Below are positions 1-4,819 of a stretch of 5,876 nt of DNA, in pieces. Every line of letters begins with the position of its first letter. The stretch's first letter is position 1. The notes beneath the pieces are model-generated. The model did not search any database and was not told the origin of the DNA. It saw nothing but the letters and a program-made list of their open reading frames with translations. The DNA is from Methylococcaceae bacterium UBA659 (GTDB lineage: Bacteria; Pseudomonadota; Gammaproteobacteria; Methylococcales; Methylomonadaceae), in NCBI GenBank assembly GCA_002299495.1, contig DBNZ01000153.1:9457-15332 (forward strand), given 5' to 3'. The translations under genes and the position numbers were made by a program.

Positions 1-13
1 ATATTTTTGTTGA

Positions 14-33
14 ATGTGGGACTAAACACCTAC
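14..33 (+). repeat. IS end copy A (inverted match to 2079-2098)
   Basis: Read as the reverse complement, this 20-mer matches 2079-2098 at 19 of 20 positions, including 15 identical bases in a row (14-28 against 2084-2098). The copy at 2079-2098 lies just behind the stop codon of a transposase remnant, so both are best read as the terminal sequence of the same insertion-sequence family in opposite orientations. If so, the transposase of this copy would lie to the left of the window. The match is seen directly; the IS-end reading is inference. Confidence 0.55.
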
Positions 34-165
34 GGGCTAATAAATCTAAGGGCTGTTGCCGTTTTGTAATTCTGCCTTATTTCAATGCCTCTGCCCAAAA
101 CTTACAAGAGTATCGGCTGGCCTAGTTTAGGAACACGGCTCGGAAGAGAGGTTGGCATGATTTCA

Positions 166-187
166 GTCACAACACGGGCGTTGTGAC
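166..187. repeat. perfect 8-bp hairpin before the rnfG remnant
   Basis: GTCACAAC (166-173) and GTTGTGAC (180-187) form a perfect 8-bp stem around a 6-base loop. There is no T-run on either strand, so it does not look like an intrinsic terminator. It sits close to the point where recognisable RnfG similarity begins (about base 211) and could be an operator-like palindrome or a scar of rearrangement. No function can be assigned. Confidence 0.4.
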
Positions 188-518
188 CACCTGCACCATC
201 ACCTCCGTTGGTTTCAAATTCACCGCCCCTGACGGTTATTCTGGGGCGAACAACACGGGTGATGGGCGTGGGCGTCATCAACTATGCCGAAACCCCCGGT
301 TTGGGCGACAAAATCGAAGCCAGAAAATCCGATTGGATCAAGAAATTTACCGGTATGCGTTGAACCATGCCAGCGAGGCGCGCTGGGCGGCCAAAAAAGA
401 CGGCGGGATGTTCGGCCAATTTGTCGGCGCCACCATCACGCCGAGGAAATCCGTGCAGGCTATCCATCGGAGCTTGCCGTTTTTCAAAGCCCATCAGACG
501 GAATTATTGGCGCAGTGA
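183..518 (+). pseudogene. rnfG: rnfG (rsxG) 3' remnant, frameshifted
   Basis: RnfG is the FMN-binding subunit of the membrane-bound Rnf complex, which couples ferredoxin/NADH electron transfer to ion movement. The C-terminal half can be rebuilt by switching frames. APDGYSGA is read from about base 222 in the frame of base 183. GVGVINYAETPGLGDKIEAR and SDWIKKFTG are read from about 265 in the next frame, up to a TGA at 361. RWAAKKDGGMFGQF, VGATITPRKSV and FFKAHQTELLAQ are read back in the first frame up to the TGA at 516-518. GATITPR contains the threonine to which FMN is covalently attached in RnfG/NqrC-type proteins. The N-terminal half is missing, and a short deletion follows APDGYSGA. At least two frame changes make it non-functional. 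An rnfE fragment lies downstream at 1385, with another gene in between. Confidence 0.85.
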
Positions 519-581
519 TTTTGTCTCCTAAGCCTGAAATGTGGTACAAAAAGCATCCAACGCGGCTAAGGACATTCGACA

Positions 582-1316
582 ATGAAAACAGATATTGAAC
601 AACTGATCAAACAAAAATTACCTGATTTGATCCAGCAGGACCCCGAAATTCGGGCATGGGTAATTGGTTTGACCCGACAACACTATGCTGACCGTATTGA
701 AACGGAAAGCCGATTCGACCGGATTATGGACGAATTGCGCCGGGACCGTGAAGAACAAGCGCGTAAGTGGGATGAGGAAAATAAAAAATGGGCCGAGCAA
801 AACCGGAAATGGGACGAGCAAAAAAATAACTGGGACGAGCAAAACCGGAAATGGGAGGAATCTAGCCGCCAATTCCAGGCCATGCACGAAGAAATCATGA
901 AAATCGCGCAAAAACATGACCGTAGCATCGGCGCTTTAGGTTCGCGCTGGGGCATACAAACCGAAAAAGCTTTCCGCAATGCTTTGGCCGCCATCCTAGT
1001 ACAAAGCTTCGACGTGAAGGTGTTGAACGTCAATGAATATGACGATACTGGCGAAGTTTTTGGACGTCCTGAACAAGTTGAGTTGGACATCATCATCAAA
1101 AACGGCGTGTTGATCATTTGCGAAATTAAGTCATCCATTGACAAAGCCAGCATGTACATATTTGAACGCAAAGCCCGTTTTTACGAAAAACGCCATCAAC
1201 GCAAGGCCAACCGTTTATTGGTGATTTCACCGATGATCGACCAACGCGCCCAAACTATAGCCCAAGAATTGGGCATCGAAACCTACGGCGATTCAGAAGA
1301 TGTAGAAAGCCTGTAA
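582..1316 (+). CDS. DUF3782 family protein, coiled coil plus PD-(D/E)XK nuclease-like domain
   Basis: This 244-residue protein resembles the DUF3782/COG5493 group, which has a helical or coiled-coil N-terminus and a C-terminal domain of the PD-(D/E)XK phosphodiesterase fold. Residues 1-60 are helical and charged. Residues 62-96 are five consecutive seven-residue units, each with Trp at position 2 (KWDEENK, KWAEQNR, KWDEQKN, NWDEQNR, KWEESSR). Residues 112-240 carry the nuclease-like core: SIGALGSRWG, Glu128, VELDIII with Asp169, then CEIKSS with Glu181 and Lys183. The acidic pair and the E-x-K are intact, so catalysis on nucleic acid is possible, but no substrate is established for the family. 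The ATG follows AAGGA (568-572) at a spacing of 9. There is no signal peptide or membrane segment, so the protein is cytoplasmic. The gene stands alone between rnfG and rnfE remnants. Confidence 0.85.
   Translation: MKTDIEQLIKQKLPDLIQQDPEIRAWVIGLTRQHYADRIETESRFDRIMDELRRDREEQARKWDEENKKWAEQNRKWDEQKNNWDEQNRKWEESSRQFQAMHEEIMKIAQKHDRSIGALGSRWGIQTEKAFRNALAAILVQSFDVKVLNVNEYDDTGEVFGRPEQVELDIIIKNGVLIICEIKSSIDKASMYIFERKARFYEKRHQRKANRLLVISPMIDQRAQTIAQELGIETYGDSEDVESL
765..869 (+). repeat. five in-frame 21-bp tandem units coding heptads
   Basis: Five consecutive 21-base units (765-785, 786-806, 807-827, 828-848, 849-869) code the Trp-containing heptads of the DUF3782 protein. The second and fourth units share GACGAGCAAAACCGG-like sequence, and the third is close to both, which fits recent unit duplication. 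The fifth has drifted in its second half. Unit number could vary between relatives without changing the frame. Confidence 0.8.
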
Positions 1317-1384
1317 CCGCTAAGTCTCCTATCGCTAAATCGCAAACAGGGTTTAAGGCTGGGCCTTTCTGCAACGCATCGCCC

Positions 1385-1589
1385 ATGGATATTAATGAGA
1401 TAAACATACCGTTATCAGTAGCTTACAAAAAAACGGCCACTCATGGCTTATGGCATAACAATATTGTTTTTAGCCAAAGTTTGGCCTTGTGTCCATTGCT
1501 GGCGGTCACCGGTACGGCGACCAATGGCCTAAGGGATGGGCTTTTTTGTCCGGTGCGGTTTGGCGGCGGTGCCTAGTTTGCCGTTATAA
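1385..1589 (+). pseudogene. rnfE: rnfE (rsxE) 5' remnant, frameshifted and truncated
   Basis: RnfE is an integral membrane subunit of the Rnf electron-transport complex, normally about 200 residues or more with six membrane helices. Residues 12-49 of this frame (VAYKKTATHGLWHNNIVFSQ, then SLALCPLLAVTGTATNGL) match the RnfE N-terminus, including the LCPLLAV motif with its conserved Cys. After NGL the family continues GMGL. Here GMGF is found only after a frame change near 1530, and that frame reaches a stop at 1587-1589. The rest of the gene is absent. There is no clear Shine-Dalgarno before ATG 1385, and the true start may have been a little further in. Order and strand relative to the rnfG remnant are those of a normal rnf operon, but 866 bases and a foreign gene separate them. 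Confidence 0.75.
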
Positions 1590-1701
1590 CATTTCGCTCA
1601 ACAGGGGCTGGACGCATCGTGACCATTTTCAAGATTATTGATAATTCATACTTTCCAGTACGATACAATGTTTTTTTAAATTAACTGTGAAGGGGGATAT
1701 G

Positions 1702-2082
1702 ATGGGTCTAACCTATGCCAAACTTAAATTAACTAATCTTTTTAATCATCAACAAATTGAAATAAATTCTCTGGTAGATACTGGTGCAACATTTATGTGT
1801 GTAACAGAAGAGATTGCATTACAGCTAGGCTTCGACACGAGCGAAGTGAGCCGACAAGTAGTGACACTTGCAGATGGGCATCAGCGTAAAGTACCGAAAA
1901 TCGCTCCAATTGAGATTGCGTTCGAGAACCGTAGTTATGTCACTGAGGCAGTTGTTTTGGGCAATGAACCGTTGTTAGGTATTATCCCTTTGGAAGCAAT
2001 GGATTTAATCGTTGACCCACGCCAACAAATGTTAATGGTTAATCCACAGCATCCTAATTATCCAGTAGCATTGGCTAAGTAG
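1702..2082 (+). CDS. small retropepsin-like (clan AA) aspartic protease
   Basis: Counted from ATG 1702, the product is 126 residues. SLVDTGAT (residues 23-30) is the catalytic Asp-Thr-Gly loop of retropepsin-like aspartic proteases. LLGIIPLEAMDLIVDP (91-106) is the conserved second motif of the small bacterial clan AA family, which has one active site per chain and would act as a homodimer. There is no signal peptide, so it is probably cytoplasmic; the natural substrate is unknown. The run AAGGGGG (1690-1696) lies 5 bases before ATG 1702 and only 2 before ATG 1699; an in-frame GTG at 1687 lies upstream of it and is unlikely. TACAAT at 1664-1669 is a possible -10 box, without a well-placed -35. 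The stop codon lies inside an IS-end repeat, so the last codons may have been replaced by insertion, although the length is normal for the family. Confidence 0.8.
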   Translation: MGLTYAKLKLTNLFNHQQIEINSLVDTGATFMCVTEEIALQLGFDTSEVSRQVVTLADGHQRKVPKIAPIEIAFENRSYVTEAVVLGNEPLLGIIPLEAMDLIVDPRQQMLMVNPQHPNYPVALAK

Positions 2083-2098
2083 ATGTTTAGTCCCACAT
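2079..2098 (-). repeat. IS end copy B, overlapping the retropepsin stop codon
   Basis: This matches the reverse complement of 14-33 at 19 of 20 positions. On the minus strand it follows the TAA (2106-2104) of the transposase remnant by 5 bases, the expected place for an IS terminus. The retropepsin stop TAG (2080-2082) lies inside it, so the element may have inserted at the extreme 3' end of that gene. The partner terminus of this copy was not found to the right. Confidence 0.55.
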
Positions 2099-2103
2099 AG
2101 AAA

Positions 2104-2679
2104 TTACGCATTGACAACAGTCTGAAAATCTGGGTTCAAGCGACTCATGGTAGGCATCAGGCTACCGATGAAGCCCGCAATAACCCCGTTGAACCGCTTA
2201 CGCTGGACGCTATAACAGTTTCCTATCAAGAACATGGCGCTGAGTTTCTAAAGCTGGGCAGAGCCGCACAGGGCGGTGCGCAGGTGGTCTTGGATGGCGG
2301 TCTTGCTGTGCGCCTGAAAATTCTCGATAGTGCAGACCTGCTTGATGGCGCGGTGATACTGCTCAATATGCCCGTGCTAGTCGTGCGGGTCGGTAAAGGT
2401 TTTCCGGCTGACGGCGGCAAGCTGTTCGTCGTCAGCCGGAAAACGGCATAATGGCGTGCCTGGTCTTGTCGGGCAGGCCATCTGTCACCCGTGACAAAAG
2501 CAGGCTCCAGCCACCAGGTCAGTACCGCTTCCAGCAGGACACGGAAATAGTCGTTCTTGGGTCTTGCCTGCCGATTTATACCCTCTGGGGCATAAGTCAT
2601 AGACGCGGTTGTGACGGGCAGGCGCTTTCTTTTTCGAGGGTATGACAGGGATGCCTTGGTTGGACGTTATGGCGGCCAG
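2104..2679 (-). pseudogene. decayed DDE transposase, IS701/IS4-like
   Basis: Read on the minus strand, several frames together give a recognisable DDE transposase C-terminal half. From 2679, GIPVIPSKKKAPARHNRVYD and then AGKT are read in one frame. KNDYFRVLLEAV and EPAFVTGDRW follow from 2558 in another; a surplus C in a CCC run explains the switch. RHYAVF is at 2456-2439, and ADDEQLAAVSRKTFTD follows in a third frame. After a TAG (2379-2377) come HGHIEQYHRAIKQVCTIENF, with the likely third catalytic Glu, and DHLRTALCGSAQL. A second TAG (2250-2248) is followed by NCYSVQRKRF and LNPDFQTVVNA up to the TAA at 2106-2104. About 70 residues that relatives usually have between GDSW and RHYA are missing. 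The N-terminal half is absent. The stretch before KNDYFR also resembles the VIPSKKN segment of IS5 transposases, so a composite is possible. Confidence 0.75.
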
Positions 2680-2767
2680 GAACGACTTAAGTCAACAGTA
2701 TTAGGGTGGGGGCGGTGCTCCTACAGACGCCGCCTGCATACCCGTTTAATCCAATATTCCGGTTTAG

Positions 2768-2790
2768 GCCTGGAAGCGGGGCTTCCAGGC
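2768..2790. terminator. 10-bp perfect hairpin, possible terminator of the small helical protein gene
   Basis: GCCTGGAAGC (2768-2777) and GCTTCCAGGC (2781-2790) pair perfectly around a GGG loop. On the minus strand the hairpin begins 13 bases after the stop codon of the 2804-3070 gene, a natural terminator position. No T-run follows on either strand, so it is not a classical intrinsic terminator. It could stabilise the mRNA end or be an intergenic palindromic repeat. Confidence 0.4.
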
Positions 2791-2803
2791 TTGATATTCA
2801 AAT

Positions 2804-3070
2804 CTATTCGGACAACCGTTTGGCGATGCGTTGATAGGCTTCCTTAAGTTCGTCCCCGACAATTTTGGTTTTTTCTATAAATTCTTCGGAGGTTTCAATA
2901 GATTCATCGGCAATTTCAGCCGCTTTGTTTTTGATATGCTGCCATTGCTTTTCAGCTTCCTCAAATTCGTCCTTCGCTTCCATCGTGGCCAAATGCAACT
3001 TCAATTGGATTGACTCTCGTGTGGCGTCTAATTGACTTAATAATTGTTCAAAATCTTGTTTTAATGACAT
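2804..3070 (-). CDS. 88-residue all-helical, highly charged protein of unknown function
   Basis: The product is a small soluble protein with no signal peptide, no membrane segment and no cysteine. Nearly the whole length is predicted amphipathic helix: residues 1-25 (SLKQDFEQLLSQL...), 27-53 (HLATMEAKDEFEEAEKQW) and 60-88 (SIETSEEFIEKTK ... RIAKRLSE). It is rich in Glu and Lys. The pattern resembles small helical proteins annotated as coiled-coil or sll1863-like stress proteins, but that is only a similarity of style. GGAG (3077-3080 on the complement) lies 6 bases before the ATG, a good ribosome binding site, and supports expression. A strong hairpin follows the stop. It stands alone between a transposase remnant and a glpK remnant. 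Confidence 0.75.
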   Translation of the reverse strand: MSLKQDFEQLLSQLDATRESIQLKLHLATMEAKDEFEEAEKQWQHIKNKAAEIADESIETSEEFIEKTKIVGDELKEAYQRIAKRLSE

Positions 3071-3235
3071 GCCATTCTCCGTAAATTAATTGGGAGCCAG
3101 TAGTCTACAATGATAGCCTACAGCGTGCATAAGATTTAACCCAAGCCACGCTGCTATGTAACCATGCAGTGCTTTGCCCCTGATTCAATTTCATTGGACA
3201 CCGCGAGGTCTCCCCGGTCAATCCAGCAAATCATG

Positions 3236-3474
3236 GCCGGCGGGATTGCCGGCAACAACCTGTAGGCTCAGTTCCAAGCCGACCTTACAGGCATGAAAGT
3301 CTCTGCCCCAACTATTTGGAAACCACCGCGCAAGGCATTGCCTATTTGTCGGGTGTTTCCGTAGGTTTGTGGGTCATTTCGGAACTCAGGGAAAAATGGC
3401 ATTCCGACCGGTCTTGCCACGGCAACTTGAGACCTAAAACCAGTGAACGCTTAAGAACGTGTTTTAACAGCTAG
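3236..3474 (+). pseudogene. glpK: glycerol kinase (glpK) 3' remnant
   Basis: Glycerol kinase phosphorylates glycerol with ATP to glycerol 3-phosphate. The fragment matches the C-terminal FGGY-kinase domain. AGGIAGNNL is followed by an in-frame TAG (3263-3265), then AQFQADLTGMKVSAP, in the frame of base 3236. From 3310 the next frame gives NYLETTAQGIAYLSGVSVGL and WVISELREKWHSDR. In intact GlpK these segments follow each other directly (DGG..NN..MQFQAD, then LETTA.GAAYL.G..VG.W). The last residues, PKTSERLRTCFNS with a TAG at 3472-3474, resemble the end of the enzyme only weakly, and the final part is coded by a repeat that begins at 3454. About 400 upstream residues are missing. One stop and one frameshift make it dead. 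Confidence 0.8.
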
Positions 3475-3527
3475 CCGCGTTGCGCGACAGTCTGCGGTGC
3501 ACTGCCATCGAAAAAGACTAAGGAAAC
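3454..3527 (+). repeat. mobile-element end, copy 1 (about 75 bp)
   Basis: This stretch, from AGAACGTGTTTTAACAGC onward, aligns with the reverse complement of 4114-4190 over about 75 bases with a few mismatches and small gaps. Shared blocks include AGAACGTGTTTT, CGACAGTCTGCG, TGCAC and GCCATCG. Its first 12 bases also recur at 3821-3832. It cuts into the 3' end of the glpK remnant, so it is most likely a broken-off terminus of the element at 3821-4190 or a relative. Confidence 0.65.
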
Positions 3528-3661
3528 CACCATTTCGGTTAACTTTGAGCAATAGCAAAAAGCCGCTGGTCAGTTCAGAAAAAACCATCATGCCCGCCGT
3601 GTATTTGAAAAGTGTGATGTTTGTATGCTTTTTAACAGAAAAATCATGAAACTGTAACGAT
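3528..3661 (+). other. unassigned stretch between element end and terminator
   Basis: No convincing gene is seen. One short open frame ends at a TGA near 3649 (reading SSEKTIMPAVYLKS, then VMFVCFLTEKS), but it has no recognisable start context or family. Because an intrinsic terminator follows on the plus strand, this may be the 3' end of a gene whose upstream part was lost. Confidence 0.3.
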
Positions 3662-3699
3662 AACTGCGGTTAATTTTCATTGGAATCCGCAGTTTTTTT
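3662..3699 (+). terminator. rho-independent terminator, plus strand
   Basis: AACTGCGG (3662-3669) pairs with CCGCAGTT (3687-3694) around a 17-base loop. A run of seven T begins at 3693 within the end of the stem. This is a standard intrinsic terminator for plus-strand transcription. No intact gene precedes it: the nearest upstream material on this strand is the glpK remnant and the repeat end. Confidence 0.7.
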
Positions 3700-3770
3700 A
3701 CGAGTCCAATGTTGTTTCTAGGTTGCCCGCCTGTTAAAAAATACTATTTACATTCTTTACTGGAGAAAAC

Positions 3771-3821
3771 ATGAGCAACAAATTCCTTATCCTTTATCCC
3801 GTTGCGATTAATAAAAGCTAA
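3771..3821 (+). pseudogene. 5' end of an unknown gene cut off by a 370-bp element
   Basis: ATG 3771 has a good Shine-Dalgarno (GGAG, 3762-3765, spacing 5) and opens MSNKFLILYPVAINKS. It stops at TAA 3819-3821, whose last base is the first base of the inverted-repeat element. The strong start context followed by an immediate stop at an element boundary suggests a longer gene truncated by insertion. Too little is left to name it. TTGCCC (3723-3728) and TATTTA (3745-3750), 16 bases apart, could be a weak promoter. A 16-residue leader peptide is the alternative. Confidence 0.4.
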
Positions 3822-3875
3822 GAACGTGTTTTAAAAGCGGCCACTTCTATTTGATCCGGCTCGCTAAAGTTTGCA

Positions 3876-3903
3876 CCGTTCGTGCTGAGTCCGTCGCAGC
3901 ACA
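3876..3903. repeat. REP-like palindrome, degenerate
   Basis: CCGTTCGTGCTGAG followed by CAGCACA resembles the common proteobacterial intergenic palindrome whose form is CCGTTCGTGCTGAGC..GTCGAAGCAC. Here the right arm is altered, leaving GTGCTG (3882-3887) to pair with CAGCAC (3897-3902). It lies inside the 370-bp element. The resemblance is from memory of the repeat family; the short inverted repeat is seen directly. Confidence 0.4.
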
Positions 3904-4030
3904 TGCGTCTTACGACCCGCTCAAGGCGAACACTTTAAAGGGCTGGATCCCTCATAAAAACGGGTTAAATGGCTGGGTTCGAGTGCAACGACGGCAGGGT
4001 AAGAGTCCCACTCCGGGCCGAAGGACGCAG

Positions 4031-4067
4031 CCCGGCGCTTAGCTGGCACCCCCCGCATCGCGCCGGG
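4031..4067. repeat. GC-rich hairpin inside the element
   Basis: CCCGGCGC (4031-4038) and GCGCCGGG (4060-4067) form a perfect 8-bp stem with a 21-base loop. Just downstream, CGGTGC and GCACCG (4069-4081) form a second, near-perfect palindrome. Together they suggest that a transcript of the element would be strongly folded. No known RNA family was recognised. Confidence 0.45.
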
Positions 4068-4113
4068 ACGGTGCTGCACCGGCATCGCCTGCAGGTGCTG
4101 GCCGTACCTGAGG

Positions 4114-4190
4114 ATTTCCCCAGTCTGTTTTGCGATGGCCGTGCAGCGCAGACTGTCGAGCACCGCGTAACCGCTGTCAAAACACGTTCT
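4114..4190 (-). repeat. mobile-element end, copy 2 (inverted partner of 3454-3527)
   Basis: Read on the minus strand from 4190, this sequence parallels 3454-3527 (AGAACGTGTTTT, ACAGC, CGACAGTCTGCG, TGCAC, GGCCATCG, AAACAGACT). The two copies therefore form a long imperfect inverted repeat enclosing 3454-4190. Confidence 0.65.
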
Positions 4191-4228
4191 GATAGGGCCA
4201 AAGAATGTTGAGCTTTGTTTTAGCCCCA

Positions 4229-4819
4229 TCAAATGTCCGCTTTGTTAACCCAATGCGGCATTTTAGGAGGTCGATAATGGGCTAAACGCGCCAATAACCG
4301 CTCCGGGTCAGTCTCCACATTCAAGATGGCGCGGTGGTGTTTTTGCACAAATTGCTCGGCCAACACATGATCCAAAAATTCGATTAGGGCGTCGAAGTAG
4401 CCTGCAACATTGAGCAAGCCACACGGTTTGTTGTGAAATCCAAGCTGCGCCCAAGTCCATATTTCAAACAATTCCTCCAGTGTGCCAATGCCGCCCGGAA
4501 GGGCTATGAATCCGTCTGACAGGTCCGCCATCAGCATTTTTCGCTCATGCATCGATTGCGTGACATGCAATTTGGTTAAGTTTTGGTGCGCGACCTCTTT
4601 ATGCGCCAATGCTTCAGGGATAACGCCGATCACCTCGCCCCCCAGTTCCAACACCCGACCGGCCACCTTGCCCATAATGCCAATCGCGGCCCCGCCGTAA
4701 ACCAAGCGGATATTACGGCTGACCAACGCCGCCGCCATAGCGTATGCCGCCAATGAATAGCTCTCAAGTCGGCCAGAGCTGGAGCCGCAATAGATACAAA
4801 GGCTATTAATGTTTGTCAT
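4229..4819 (-). CDS. LOG family protein (TIGR00730), nucleoside monophosphate phosphoribohydrolase
   Basis: The 196-residue Rossmann-like protein belongs to the LOG/TIGR00730 family, whose characterised members hydrolyse the N-glycosidic bond of (cytokinin) nucleoside 5'-monophosphates, releasing base and ribose 5-phosphate. Family signatures are present in order: CGSSSG (residues 11-16), YGGAAIGIMG (41-50), the catalytic-Arg motif MHERK (90-94) and PGGIGTLEE (108-116), whose glutamate is catalytic. The length is typical and no residue of these motifs is missing. It is cytoplasmic. The ATG at 4819-4817 lacks a clear Shine-Dalgarno but matches the usual distance from the start to CGS. The C-terminus (HWVNKADI) ends 38 bases from the right end of the 370-bp element. 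The gene is divergent from the protease gene. Whether the physiological substrate is a cytokinin or AMP-like nucleotide cannot be told. Confidence 0.92.
   Translation of the reverse strand: MTNINSLCIYCGSSSGRLESYSLAAYAMAAALVSRNIRLVYGGAAIGIMGKVAGRVLELGGEVIGVIPEALAHKEVAHQNLTKLHVTQSMHERKMLMADLSDGFIALPGGIGTLEELFEIWTWAQLGFHNKPCGLLNVAGYFDALIEFLDHVLAEQFVQKHHRAILNVETDPERLLARLAHYRPPKMPHWVNKADI

Larger units (their letters stand above)
3821..4190. mobile_element. 370-bp MITE-like element or IS remnant with 20-bp inverted ends
   Basis: The left end AGAACGTGTTTTAAAAGCGG (3821-3840) and the right end 4171-4190 (complement AGAACGTGTTTTGACAGCGG) match at 18 of 20 positions. The interior codes no transposase that I can recognise. 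Its open frames on both strands are overlapping, compositionally odd (Arg, Cys and Pro rich) and look like GC-rich shadow frames. The interior from about 3940 is clearly more GC-rich than the flanks and holds several hairpins. No clear target-site duplication is seen (left flank AAGCTA, right flank GATAGG). It is either a non-autonomous miniature element or the two ends of a deleted IS. Its right end is repeated, inverted, at 3454-3527. Confidence 0.6.

Noticed and set aside
284..598. Plus-strand frame starting at 284 and overlapping the rnfG remnant
   Set aside because: It is a third reading frame of rnfG-derived DNA and its translation matches nothing, whereas the other two frames give clear RnfG motifs.
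765..869. Short tandem repeat considered as a CRISPR-like array
   Set aside because: Units are contiguous, in frame and coding, without spacers.
618..1171. Minus-strand open frames opposite the DUF3782 gene
   Set aside because: They are shadows of a well-supported plus-strand gene: composition (Ser, Arg, Phe and Cys runs opposite Lys/Glu codons) is artefactual and there is no ribosome binding site.
1355..1367. AAGGC-TGG-GCCTT hairpin downstream of the DUF3782 gene as a terminator
   Set aside because: The stem is only 5 bp and no T-run follows, so chance is as likely.
2226..2600. Single open frame on the minus strand taken as an intact 124-residue protein
   Set aside because: Only its first about 50 residues resemble a transposase; the rest is out of frame with the true motifs (IEQYHRAIK), so it is part of a pseudogene.
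2451..2847. Plus-strand frames at 2451-2645 and 2611-2847
   Set aside because: They lie opposite the transposase remnant and across non-coding DNA, with no recognisable domain or start signal.
3851..4232. Overlapping frames on both strands inside the 370-bp element
   Set aside because: They have no shared motif with known families, biased composition, no ribosome binding sites and conflicting strands in a GC-rich palindromic stretch.
4482..4700. Plus-strand open frame within the LOG gene
   Set aside because: It is antisense to the conserved PGGxGTxxE region of a full-length LOG protein.
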